From Haplomitrium mnioides (Eukaryota; Marchantiophyta; Haplomitriopsida; Calobryales): DNA of 22,351 nucleotides. Shown here piece after piece: positions 9,896 through 18,898 of this stretch (its first letter is position 1; every line of letters begins with the position of its first letter). The notes under the pieces are model-generated. The model was not told the origin of the DNA and did not search any database. It saw only the letters and a program-made list of their open reading frames with translations. Location: assembly GCA_049999725.1 (NCBI GenBank), contig JBNGIS010036640.1, positions 1-22,351 of the forward strand, read 5' to 3'. The translations under genes and the position numbers were made by a program.

Positions 9896-10040
9896 TTGAA
9901 GGGCGTGTTATATGGTTCTCCTCATAGGGCAACCACTATGTTGATTTTTCAGGTGTTCTAGAGGATGGCATATGTCATGTTTGATGCCTCCATTGGTTAC
10001 TATTCCTAGCGGATCATGGTTCTGCCCTTACTGTTCATAG
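9896..10040 (+). pseudogene. C-terminal PHD zinc finger, half its zinc ligands lost
   Basis: PHD fingers bind two zinc ions by C4-H-C3 and often read histone H3 tails. The second half is intact in frame 3: GWHMSC (His codon 9969, Cys 9978) and SWFCPYC (Cys 10023 and 10032, Trp two residues before the pair as in classical PHDs), ending at a TAG at 10038. The first half is in frame 2, where the four expected Cys positions are Gly (9902), Tyr (9911), Phe (9947) and Phe (9956), all with correct CX2C spacing. A TAG at 9959 and a probable 2-base loss between 9959 and 9966 separate the halves. Position at the very C terminus of pol suggests a chromatin-targeting role for the integrase, by inference. 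Confidence 0.7.
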
Positions 10041-10209
10041 AACAACTAGTTTCCATTAAGTTCTAGGGTTGGTATAGATTATAGAAGGTGAAAGATGAGG
10101 CTCTATCGCACCCAGCCTCCTAATCTTTGCATCAATAGATGTATATCAATTTTCTAGGAGATAGCTAGCTAGCTAGTGTTAGGGGACCTGACCACCAGCT
10201 AGGTGGGCG
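10041..10209 (+). other. 3' untranslated region before the right LTR
   Basis: Short non-coding stretch with a GCTAGCTAGCTAG run near 10167 and a purine-richer AGGGGACC near 10181. A clear polypurine tract is not visible next to the LTR start. Confidence 0.4.
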
Positions 10210-10604
10210 ATTGTGAGGTCTCACGCATTGTATGCACATGAGACTCAATTGGGTGTCATTCTCTGTTGTATGTCGGTAGATGTCATGGAATGTGTGTGGA
10301 TGATGTAATTGTGTAAGCGATATGTATGCGTACAATAGCCGTCACAACATTCCATCTAGTTTTCTATTTTTAGAAATTTTAAGTTTTTCGTCTTTTTGTG
10401 CCTTGGTATATAAGACCATATACTCTCATCAAAGGTTATCTTTTGATGTCGCATTTTACCGATTGTATGAACCAAGAGGAGAGCTATGGTATTGAAGTTC
10501 GTGGAGAAGCGTGGATTCGTTGTGAGCAAAGATGCACTGGTTCTGATATCAGAAGATCAACACAAATTGGGAATTTCTTCAAGAAGGTATCACTCGAAGA
10601 AAAG
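10210..10604 (+). repeat. Right (3') LTR of the first element, U5 cut off
   Basis: Begins near 10210-10212 with TTGTGAGGTCTCAC, followed by a U3 block (10210-10333) and then the region shared with the left LTR (10341-10604). Homology to the left copy stops exactly at GAAGAAAAG, where a second copy of the U3 block begins instead of U5. The ORF starting at 10398 is a repeat shadow. Confidence 0.6.
10407..10414 (+). promoter_or_regulatory. LTR TATA box (right copy)
   Basis: TATATAAG in the context CCTTGG-TATATAAGACC, equivalent to the box at 2921-2928 in the left LTR. Confidence 0.55.
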
Positions 10605-10605
10605 T

Positions 10606-10730
10606 ATTGTGGGCTCTTATGCATTGTATGTGCATGAGACTCAATTGTTTGTCATTCTTTGTTGTATGTCGATAGATGTCATGGAATGTGTGTGGATGAT
10701 GTAGTTGTGTAAGCGATATGTATGCGCACG
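10606..10730 (+). repeat. Second copy of the LTR U3 block
   Basis: Starts ATTGTGGGCTCTTATGCATT and follows 10210-10333 closely, including the shared ATGGAATGTGTGTGGATGAT and GTGTAAGCGATATGTATGCG. The order is therefore U3 block, TATA/R block, U3 block again. It could be the start of a second, tandem LTR cut off after 10730, or a local duplication. Confidence 0.6.
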
Positions 10731-10757
10731 ACAAGCAAGTACAATGTCATGTTCTTT

Positions 10758-10770
10758 CACTACTAGAAAT
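10758..10770 (+). mobile_element. CACTA-like transposon terminus
   Basis: CACTACTAGAAAT fits the terminal inverted repeat of plant CACTA (En/Spm) DNA transposons. No reverse-complement partner and no transposase are visible, so it may be one end of an element interrupted by the downstream gypsy insertion, or chance. Confidence 0.3.
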
Positions 10771-11370
10771 CAGCCTCCATATGGTTCTTACTGCAAATCC
10801 AATTAGTACAGACAAAAAAAAATATTCTAAATACTTGTCTTACCAATTGCAAATACAACTATGCACAATAAAACATTTGATTTTATTTGCATCTCAATGC
10901 AAAATGTTCAAACAACAAGAAGACAACTAGTCTCATTCGCCTTTACAATATCAATCAAGGGTAGAAATTGAAGTGGAAAGTATTTTCTAGTGCACCAAGA
11001 TGGAAATTGTGCAATCGAATTGCGCGTATAATTTGAAAATGGGAATGATAGCGCAAAAATCCAATTGTGAGATTTTTACGAATCTTAAAAAATAAAAATA
11101 AAATCTTTTGTTTTTATTTGACTACCCAATATCATATATGTAATCAAAAATCTAGTTTCAAATGCAAAATTTTTATCATAGTTTATTTCAAAGTCCTTTA
11201 ATCTCTATATTTTAGGATAAGTTTGCAAAATTAGAAAAAGGTGGTTTTTTTAGAAGTAATTGAGTGATCATTATAGTCTTGTCAATGATGATCATGACTT
11301 ACACTCTAGAAGAGTGATTGCGCACTCTCTTCTTTTTAATATAGGGATACTTTACATTCAAGAAGGGTGA
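10771..11370. other. AT-rich spacer without genes
   Basis: About 600 bp of AT-rich DNA with several A-runs and short frames only. It holds no motif I can assign, apart from being the flank of the long-LTR element. Confidence 0.5.
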
Positions 11371-12075
11371 TGTCAGCCAGTGACAAGGAGCACTAAGGAG
11401 GAATTCAAGAGATCAGAGGTGGCATTGGCACAATTTTCCTCTTGTAAGTACTACGGCACCTCGAAAGTAGCGGATTGACTTCAATCAGCAAATAAGAGCG
11501 GGTCGCCTGGATTTGAAGAAGGGAATAGAGTTGTGAAGAAGAAGGAAAGGAGGTCGACTGAAAATGGGCTTGCAGGTTGCTTCAGAACGGAAACAGGGAG
11601 ATGTGTTTGTTCGCAAGGGGGGCGCTACTGAAATTCAACGGAAGCAGAAGGGAGCTTGTAAGTGTCATCAGAATGCAGAAATCAAGGCCCTATCAGAGAG
11701 GAATGGAGTGTGCACCAAAGGCGATCAGCCACAAGGAGGAAGAAGGATTCGAGACGCGGCGTGGAAGATCAAAGGATGGGAGTGGAAGAAGAGGTTGCAA
11801 ACAAGGAAAGGCCGCGGGGCAAGCCTTTAGATGCCACACACCATAAGCAAAGATCAGGGAGAGAAAGGAAGGGTCATGGCCTTCGGGAGCAGCAACTAGG
11901 CCACGGATCAGGGGACGCTTCGATCCCTCAAGCGTGAAACGAGTTCTACTAGGGTCCGCGACCACTTCCTTCAGTGTCTGCGAGTCTTAGTGGAAACATG
12001 GTGTCTTTGGAGGACTCCGGGAGATTCAGCGGACTACGTGGCATCTTCAAGAAGTCAACGGATCTTTGCAGAGTT

Positions 12076-12228
12076 GTGGCGAGCCCAGAGAGTCTGCAGA
12101 TCTTAACGGAGAGGTGGCGGGCCCAAGGTGTCTGCGGGGCTTCAGCGGAGACGTGGCAGACGCAGGAGGTCCACGGGGCTTTGCGGAAATGTGGCGGGCT
12201 CAAGGTGTCCGCGATCTTCTTCAGAACC
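12076..12228 (+). repeat. 38-bp tandem repeats in 5' LTR
   Basis: Four units beginning GTGGC at 12076, 12114, 12153 and 12191, spaced 38, 39 and 38 bases. Units run like GTGGCGGGCCCAAGGTGTC followed by a GC-rich remainder. The same spacing occurs in the 3' LTR. Confidence 0.75.
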
Positions 12229-12255
12229 AAGTCAGCGTGACGGTCAAGCTTCCCC

Positions 12256-12830
12256 TTTGAAAACGGTGTCGGATGGCGCTCCCTCAGAATACGTGGCGTC
12301 TTCAAAAGTGTCTTAGAGAGTCAACGGACACGTTGCAACTTGGAGGAGCCCGTTGGATTCCACGAAACAAGGCCAGCGCATTGGTCCGCTTTCCCATTTG
12401 AAAACGGCGTTGGACGGCGCGGCTTTGGATCATGTGGCACTCTAGGAGAGCCCGTTGGATCCTTTGGGTCAGAGGGAGGTCAACTACAGAACTAGGTCAG
12501 CATGTCGATCAGACTTCCTCTTTGAAAACGGCGTCAGATGGCGCGGTTTTGGATTATATGGCGCTTTGACAAGGCCTGTTGGATCCTTCGGGTTAGAGAG
12601 GAGTCAACCACGAACGGAGGTTAGTGCAGTAGTCCACCTTCTCTGTTGAAAACGGCGTCGGATAGCGACCACGGAAGAAAGTCAGCTTTGACACGTGGCA
12701 CTTTGGAGGAGTCCGAGGGATCCTTCAGACTTCCCTGTCCATCGGATTCTTCAGATTAGAATCCGCAGTCAACTACGGAGCAAGGTCAAAGCGCCGGTCC
12801 AACTTCCAGGTTGAATGTGACGTGGGACGG
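12256..12830 (+). repeat. Long tandem modules in 5' LTR
   Basis: The core TTTGAAAACGGCGTNGGA or close variants recurs at 12256, 12397, 12521, 12645 and, decayed, 12810. The spacing is 141, 124, 124 and 165. Between cores lie shared blocks such as GAGCCCGTTGGATCC and GTCAACNACGGA. The module order and spacing are identical in the 3' LTR. Confidence 0.8.
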
Positions 12831-14012
12831 TGGCAACAGAGGAAAAGTCAACAACAGACTCTGGGTTCCACTGGATTTTGCAGACTCGGATTTGTAGGAA
12901 TCTACATATGCGAATCCGCGAGATTCCTTCAGACTCTTTTTCTGCGGGATTCTTCGGAACTCTGTTCTGAGGGGTTCTTTGGACTTGGGTTCCATTGGAA
13001 TCTTTGGAATCTTATCCCGCAAGATTCCTCAAACTCGACCCCCGTGTGACCATTGTACTTGGAAGCAAATCGCTAATAGATGAGATAGGTGTTGCTACGT
13101 CCAGGTCTAAGCCTAATGGAAATAACGACCTTTCTAACAGGAAGGACTCATGGGGCGTAAGCTTGAGGGGTATACATTGTCGGGTTTCAAATTCGATCGG
13201 GTTGAGGTGCAAGCAAGTTAGAGACGCGCAAGCGATCTCAGGACAAGGAATCGGCAAATGAGGTAAGACAGAAAAGGGATTCCAGTGAGAAGCTATGTGA
13301 AGTGAGTGAACTCGCACTGAGTGCTAGTAGGGGCGGAGGTGGACTGGAGGGTCGCCGAGAATTGTTGGGCGGGGAGCTCTAGAGGCTCGGGTAATCTAGG
13401 TGAACTCATCCCTGCAAGTGGACCAGGAGCGGAGGCGGACCGATACGGGAGATTTGAAGGGGATCCGTTTTATTGAGAATTCAGGAGAGACTGCCAAGTG
13501 GGATCTTGGGGTCGTCTCTACATTCTTTGTGTGGGAGCATCAACTCAGAGCGCTCGGAGTGTGCTCTGGTGTTATCTTTCAAGTGGAGCTGAGAAGAGGG
13601 TGACTGCGTAAGTGCCCGCATATTGTGGAGAAGATCTGCTCGAGGCTCAAAGGTGGGGTGAGCTACTTGCAGTTGGAAAGATTGTCTTCAAGGGGTGGAA
13701 GTGAAAGAAATCCTCTTCCGAGCTTGAGGAAGTAAATCCAGAGCTTCTAGCAATAGAAGTTGAAAACTATCTGGAAGAAGGGTGTGTGTGTGGGAACTAA
13801 TGTGAAGGATTGAGGTGGTAAATGGCTCAAAAAGGAGGAGTCTACTGGGAGATCAGTTCCAGTGGTCCTGTAATGCCTTTGTTTTGATGTAGTGCAATGT
13901 ATGTATGTGTGTTGCGTTTGTGTATAATTCTATTAGTTAGATTTGCATTCTGATTATATAGTATAAGAGACAAGTAGAACTAGGATCATACAGGTACTAG
14001 TTGTGAAAACCT

Positions 14013-14240
14013 TGGGACAGCCTTTGAAGGGGGAGTCAATTCCCTTGGCATAGTCCTGTGACCCTGGGGTCAGTGCATTCTGCTTCTGACTCTGTTTTAT
14101 TGTATAAGGAACATTTCAGATTATAAGCAGGCATGAATTCTCTTTACTCAGACCCATGGACAACCTTGAGAGGGGGAGTCAAGTCCCTTGTTATTGTTCA
14201 TGGGCATAGGGTTCATTACATTCTGTCCCTGAAGTATATC
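14013..14240 (+). repeat. Imperfect 75-bp direct repeat near the end of the 5' LTR
   Basis: Two related stretches about 143 bp apart, each with GGGGGAGTCAA followed by TCCCTTG and later CATTCTG. They lie in the distal part of the LTR (R/U5 by position). Their role is unknown. Confidence 0.5.
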
Positions 14241-14542
14241 CAAGGTGGCAGGGTCCAGATTTGGGACCCCTAAATTACATTGACATATTTCCACAAAAGA
14301 TACTTGGGTGGTGTGTGCATGTACTTTGGTATTGTGGATGAATGAGCAGTCAGTCTGCTGATGTGAATGTGGAGGTGAGGAAAAGGCTTGTAAGGTAAGA
14401 AAGATTCCTTAAAGCCTCAAAGTGGTAACTGGATAGGGGTCATCTCAGAAAAGAACCTTAATCCCCTGTATCTCTCCTCCCTTGCCTTCCAAGTGGCACC
14501 TGAAAAGGTCAAGGCCTGAAGGAGGAGAGTGACATGAATTTT

Positions 14543-14560
14543 TGGCGCTAGAAGGAGGGC
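14543..14560 (+). other. Primer binding site
   Basis: TGGCGCTAGAAGGAGGGC begins with TGGCGC, complementary to tRNAs ending GCGCCA and common in plant gypsy elements. It lies eight bases after the LTR end. The bases after position 6 do not match a tRNA I can name with certainty, so the primer identity is open. Confidence 0.65.
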
Positions 14561-14718
14561 CAAAGGTTTGCTAAACCTGAGACCAACCCGATGCCAAGAT
14601 ATCACTTTGTGCACCAAAGACCCAAAGTCAAATTGTGAAGGCGAATTCCGAGAAACATAGCAACTAGTTGTGAGTCTGTTGAGGAAGAGTGGTGAAAGGC
14701 ATAGGCTCGTGGGTGGCA

Positions 14719-15564
14719 ATGCCCGTGGCCAGTGCTAGAATGGCCAATCCTGTACCCCCTTCCGGACTTTGGGGCAGATTCAAATATAAATCCTTCAAGG
14801 GGCGTCCGAAGAACGACCCCGATGCCTAGCTAGATGACCTAGAGAACACCGCAGTAGCTAATGGGGAGAGCCATGTAAAAATCAGGATTTTGCCAACGGT
14901 CTTGAAGAGAGAAGCTCAGCCATGGTACAAAGACTTGCCCGACAACATCAAGAGGAAATGGCATGCGTTCAAGGCAACCTTCATTGCAGAATTCAAAGGG
15001 ATCGAGGAGGAGACAGAGGCGCTGATCAAAATGGGTCAGCTAAGGATGAAAAAGAAAGAGTCTATAAGGAAATTCCTCCAATGATTCAAAAAGGTGGCGC
15101 AAAAGCTGAACCCGCTAGCCACAGACGGGATGCTCACGGCGTTGTTCCTAACGGCTCTGCCCAAGGGAATTGGGACCTGGGTGAGACAGATGGATCCTTT
15201 AACTCTTGAAGTAGTGGTCTGTACAGCCTGATCCCATATCAAGGCTGCAATTACGAGCTCCCGCAGGAAGGCAAGGGCCAAGTACGAGTCCGATGACTCT
15301 TCAAACACCTCGGATAGCGGAGAGGAAACGAATGAGAGTTCCGAGTTCTCCTTGGAAAGCGAGAATGAGTATGGCAGCAGTGGCTCAAAGGAGGACCGGT
15401 CATCCCTGAAGAAGAAGAAAAGGAAGGACCTGAAGAAGAAAAAACAGGCCAAGGAGAAGGAAGCACATCATCGCAATGAGGCCTGTAAAGGAAAGTACAT
15501 GAGGAGTGAACTTGAACCCGAGGCAAGTAGGAAGCCAGAGGGAGAGATCAAATTGAGGAGTTGA
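14719..15564 (+). pseudogene. gag: Gag capsid region (long-LTR element), broken
   Basis: The particle-forming protein. The start is the ATG at 14719, the first Met after stops in frame 1. Retrotransposon Gag signature: AQPWYKDLPDNIKRKWHAF (14917-14973) followed by a conserved helix with KFLQ-stop-FKK. Stops at 14827 (TAG), 15082 (TGA) and 15229 (TGA). In the last two, Arg (CGA) fits the context, so they are likely CpG transitions. The C-terminal part (15290-15560) is acidic and serine-rich, then strongly lysine-rich. The frame closes at 15562, and the coding frame appears to move to frame 3 (EELSVKMEAMNILLAG) and back to frame 1 by about 15640. Confidence 0.8.
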
Positions 15565-15645
15565 GCGTCAAGATGGAGGCGATGAACATCCTCTTGGCAG
15601 GAATTAAATCTGAGGGCAGGACCCCTACCCACCGGGAGAGTCGAA

Positions 15646-16284
15646 GTGTGGTGCGTGAGGTGTAAACAATATGGTCACTCCCCTCAAAAATACCGAGCAG
15701 AAAACAATACGGTACACTACGTGCGGGAGGAGGCACTAGAGTACGTAAGAGAAGAGGTGGAGTATGTGATGGAAGAGGCCCCGGAGACAGTTTATTAGAT
15801 TAGTGAGGGCTATCGTACTATACTAAGCAGGCCAGCGAGGGGGAGCAAAGGGCCAGGGAATCAGTGGGCTGCCAATCGACCACCTCGGAAAACAATTATG
15901 GTATGTTGGAATTGTGACCAGCTCGCCACATTTCCTCTAGCTATCCGGAGCTGCGGAAGAGCGGTTACGGCCACCCGCCTGCCTTATGCTTCCAATGCAA
16001 GAAGGAGGGGCATGTGGCGGTCAATTGCCCGCTTACCCGAAGGCCTAATGCATCCCCCATACTAGGCGCTAATCTTCCTCCCCCCGCAATTGTCAACCTC
16101 ATAGCCTTGGAAACAGAGGAGGAAGCGGAATCGCCCAGGTGGGAGACACCCGCTCCTGAAGATTACTTTCGAGTGGTGACCAGAGCCGGGGCGAAGGCCA
16201 AAAAGAAGAGCTAGAGGAAAATCAAGCAAAAAGCCAAGAAGAGGACAGCTCAAGCAACCTCATCTCGGAGTGACTCAGATTATT
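15646..16284 (+). pseudogene. Nucleocapsid region with three CCHC zinc knuckles
   Basis: RNA-binding part of Gag. Knuckle 1 (15652-15693) has C, C and H, but Tyr at the last Cys position. Knuckle 2 (15904-15944) is split by a one-base loss near 15925 and also ends in Tyr. Knuckle 3 (15987-16028), CFQCKKEGHVAVNC, is intact. TAG stops at 15796, 16212 and 16284. After the knuckles the sequence is rich in Glu, Pro, Lys and Arg. Frame 1 is used up to 15924 and frame 3 afterwards, which then continues through protease and RT. Confidence 0.75.
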
Positions 16285-16286
16285 AG

Positions 16287-17078
16287 AGGGATAATCCAAA
16301 GTGGTTCTATCCAAAGCAACAAGACCACGTAAGGAAGCAATTAGAGGCTCTGGAAGCCTTGGAGGAGGAGCGGGCAGCGGTGGAGACCCTCAAGGAGGTC
16401 CGCAAGCAGCAAGGAGGGATCAAGGAGGCAGGGGTGAAGATTGCAGCCCCAGAAGATAGTGCAAAACTAGTCCCATTGAGCATTCAGACGGATGTGAGGG
16501 ATTGCCTTGTTACGGCCACAGTGGGCCAACTCATCAAGGACAGCCCACTATATTGAAGGTAGCTCCGAGAATTATTGATGGGAGTCAAGAGGAGGAGAAG
16601 GCTGCCCCGAGTAGGAGCTCCAGCGGATCTGCAGCTGCTGTGTAAGGACAAGGGGACCCCAGAGATTGACATACAGATCGCGGGGTGCACACTGTCGTTG
16701 GTGCCCGTAGACGGAAGGGCAGGAGTAAACATAATGGTGGAGGAGACCGCTTACAAGATGAGATTCACGAAATTCCAACACACCGCCAAAATTATGAGGC
16801 TAGCAGATGGATCACAGGTGAAGTCATTAGGCTCCCTCCTCCAAGTACCAACCTTCATTGGAGGAAATGAGTTTAAACTAAACTACCTGGTCATGCGGCC
16901 AGCTAGAGCATCCTCCTACCTTGTATTAATTGGAAGACCATGGCTGTATGGAGCCCGAGTCCTGCACAACGGGGGGAATTCCACCTTTGTGTTCAGCTTC
17001 GAGAAGACAATAGTGCACTATGGACCTGTCCCTCACCTGGGGGAAATGCAATGCGAAGACGAGTATGACAGTGAGTAG
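16287..17078 (+). pseudogene. Aspartic protease (long-LTR element), active site altered
   Basis: Frame 3 with a helical Glu/Lys-rich lead (16359-16553), stops at 16554 and 16560, then the protease proper. The loop reads VPVDGRAGVNIM with Asp at codon 16710. In this lineage a Gly is expected where Arg (AGG, 16716) stands. Later YLVLIGRPWLYGARVLHN (16918-16971) matches the conserved GRPWL segment of plant gypsy proteases, and the domain ends in an acidic tail with TAG at 17076. The Gly-to-Arg change should abolish activity. Confidence 0.75.
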
Positions 17079-17627
17079 TCTGAGGAGGAGGAAGAGTCGA
17101 AATATCACTACTGGGTGCAGATGGTGAGTGAGGCTACAGAGGAGGATCTGCCAGAAGAGGGTGGGGTGTCTGTAAACTAGATTGAATTATCCAAGTACAC
17201 AGGAATAGAACACCATTTGGGAGAATCCACGAAAGAGTTGGCAAGGAATGAAGACACCATGGCCGGAAGGAAGGAAGAATCCAAAGTGTCTCATCAGAGG
17301 CAAGGGACAGGCACAGGAAAGTCTGAAGAATCTCCCCGAGTGGAGGGAGGGTTGTGATTGGCGACCCTGATGCTGGAGGGAGAAACGCATGGGAGGAATG
17401 AGATGGGGGCAGTGCGGGAAGCCCAACACAAGCAATTGGTGGTTCGAGAAGGACATACATTCTACATAGGCTCCCAATTGCCCAAAGAATTGGAGCAAGC
17501 CCTCACCCATCTCCTAAATAACTTCGGTGATGCCTTTGCATGGAGTCACATGGATTTAAAGGGAGTCCTGAGGGAATTGTGGGAGCATCGTATTGACTTG
17601 GAGCCCATAGCAATCCTGGTGAGATAA
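17079..17627 (+). pseudogene. Protease-RT connector
   Basis: Frame 3 with stops at 17076, 17178 (TAG), 17355 (TGA) and 17625 (TAA). The first part is acidic and low in complexity. From about 17490 the sequence becomes recognisable as the segment just before RT (FGDAFAWSHMDLKGV), where plant Ty3 elements carry a conserved FAWS motif. Confidence 0.65.
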
Positions 17628-18509
17628 TGCCAATATAGAATGAACCTCAAATTCTCCCTGCTGGTGAAGGAGGAAATCGACAAGCTGCTAGAGGCCGACT
17701 TCATCTACCCGGTATTGAATAGTGAATGGGTGTCCTCATTGGTGGTGGTGCCCAAGAAAGTGGGGCAAGATGGTGAAAGGAAAATCCGAGTGTGCCAAGA
17801 TTTTTGGAAGCTAAATGAGGTTACAAAGAAGGGCCACTATCCGTTGCCTTTCACGGATGGGGTGCTGGATTTGGTGGCGGGGCAAGAAGTTTATAGCTTC
17901 CTCGACAAGTACTCCGGGTATAATCAAATTTGGATCCGAGAGGAGGATCAGCTCAAAACGAAATTCACCACGGAATGGGGGGTGTTTGCCTTCCAAAGAA
18001 TGCCATTTGGATTATGCAATGCACCAGGTACTTTTCAACGGATGATGATGAACATCTTCCATGACTATCTTAGGAAATTCTTGGAGGTCTTTATCAACAA
18101 TTTCGTGGTGTATGATAAGTTAGAGGATCACGAGCGTGATGTGAGGCTCACCCTTCAACGATGCAAAGAGACGAGGTTGAGATTACACCCGGGCAAATGT
18201 TTCTTCGAAGTGAGAGAAGGGATTCTCCTCAGACACCGGATTTCCAATAGGAGCATCGAAGTGGATCAAGAGAAGATCGCCAATTGGATAAATGTCTCCT
18301 TGCCGACTAACTTGAAGGAGGTGCAAGGATTCTTGAGGTGTGTAGGATATTATAGAAGGTTTATCAACCAATTTGCCTCAGTGGCTCTACCCCTCACCCA
18401 GATGACCAAGGGGGGTAGCACCTTTGAGGTCACTCCTGAAAGGCTAGCAAGCTTCACAGAATTGAAGAGGAGATTGGCAAGCGCCCCTGTTTTAGTGCCT
18501 CCCAGCTAG
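17628..18509 (+). pseudogene. Reverse transcriptase, catalytic acids lost
   Basis: RNA-dependent DNA polymerase of the element. Frame 3 is open for nearly 290 codons. Visible RT blocks: VSSLVVVPKK (17730-17759), KIRVCQDFWKLNEVT (17781-17825), FLDKYSGYNQI with the first catalytic Asp (codon 17904), FAFQRMPFGLCNAPGTFQR (17988-18044), and the YxDD block at about 18090-18101. That block reads FINN, so both catalytic Asp residues are Asn (codons 18096 and 18099), each one G-to-A change away. The thumb and connection follow (FLRCVGYYRRFI). A frame change near 18503-18510 and a TAG at 18507 separate it from RNase H. Confidence 0.92.
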
Positions 18510-18511
18510 GG

Positions 18512-18898
18512 AGAGAATTCCATGTGATGATTGATGTGTTCAGCTTTTGCATCGGGGCGGTGCTGAGCCAAACAGATGAGAAGGGGCAGGATCATCCGAT
18601 TTATTTCGCCAGCAGGCTACTGGCCTCCACAGAGAAGAATTGCTCTGCCACAGATCGGGAGGCCTTGGGAATTATTTATGACTTGAAGAAATTCAGGCAT
18701 TACTTTTTGCATTACAAGGTGATCTTCCATACCGATCACAATGCACTCAAGTACATGATGAATAAACCATATGTGACCGGTCGGATTGCGAGGTGGGTGC
18801 TTCTCTTGCAGGAATTCAACTTTGAAGTAAGGATCAAACCCAGGAGGAAGGATAGCAATGCCGACTTCTTCTCTAGAATTGCTGTGCCAATCAATTAG
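18512..18898 (+). pseudogene. RNase H domain
   Basis: It would degrade the RNA strand of the RNA-DNA hybrid. Frame 2 is continuous with the RT downstream of a small indel. The motifs are in order: MIDVFSFCIGAVLSQ (Asp codon 18533), TDREALGIIYDL (Glu 18659), FHTDHNALKYM (Asp 18734) and SNADFFSR near 18854. All four expected acidic residues are present, so this is the best-preserved catalytic domain in the window. The domain ends at TAG 18896. Confidence 0.88.

Larger units (their letters stand above)
2855..10730 (+). mobile_element. Decayed Ty3-type LTR retroelement with methyltransferase-like and PHD domains
   Basis: Two related TATA-containing LTR pieces (2855-3119 and 10341-10604) flank a long leader and one plus-strand coding frame. 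The domain order is Gag with CCHC knuckle, aspartic protease, cytosine-C5-methyltransferase-like remnant, post-integrase tail and PHD finger. Gag, protease and the terminal PHD fit Ty3/gypsy-like elements. The methyltransferase is an extra module of a kind reported, as I recall, in charophyte-algal and dinoflagellate retrotransposons. RT, RNase H and the integrase core are missing, so this copy could not move by itself. It carries 19 in-frame stops. The left boundary is where LTR similarity begins; the true insertion ends were not found. Confidence 0.7.
11371..14534 (+). repeat. 5' LTR, about 3.16 kb
   Basis: Starts TGTCAGCCAGTGACAAGG and ends GAGAGTGACA, so the ends form the inverted pair TGTCA...TGACA with the usual TG...CA. 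The start aligns with 20489. The end is fixed by the primer binding site eight bases further on; it cannot be compared with the 3' LTR, which is interrupted. The LTR is GC-rich in its first half, with tandem modules, and calmer in its second half, where a TATATA at 13955 is a weak promoter candidate. Many open frames (for example 11564-11830, 11974-12240, 13400-13603) are by-products of the repeats; none has a domain. Confidence 0.8.

Noticed and set aside
6227-9961. TAG-only stops as evidence for amber readthrough or a changed genetic code
   Set aside because: Three TGA also occur, the protease loop and methyltransferase loop are mutated, PHD ligands are lost and the PHD is frameshifted. Decay by deamination explains all of this without recoding.
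11564-12316. Overlapping plus- and minus-strand open frames in the 5' LTR
   Set aside because: GC-rich tandem repeats open several frames at once. No domain, and the same frames reappear with different breaks in the 3' LTR.
15036-15452. Minus-strand frame of 138 codons rich in Ser and Phe
   Set aside because: Exact shadow of the lysine/glutamate/serine-rich Gag segment on the plus strand.
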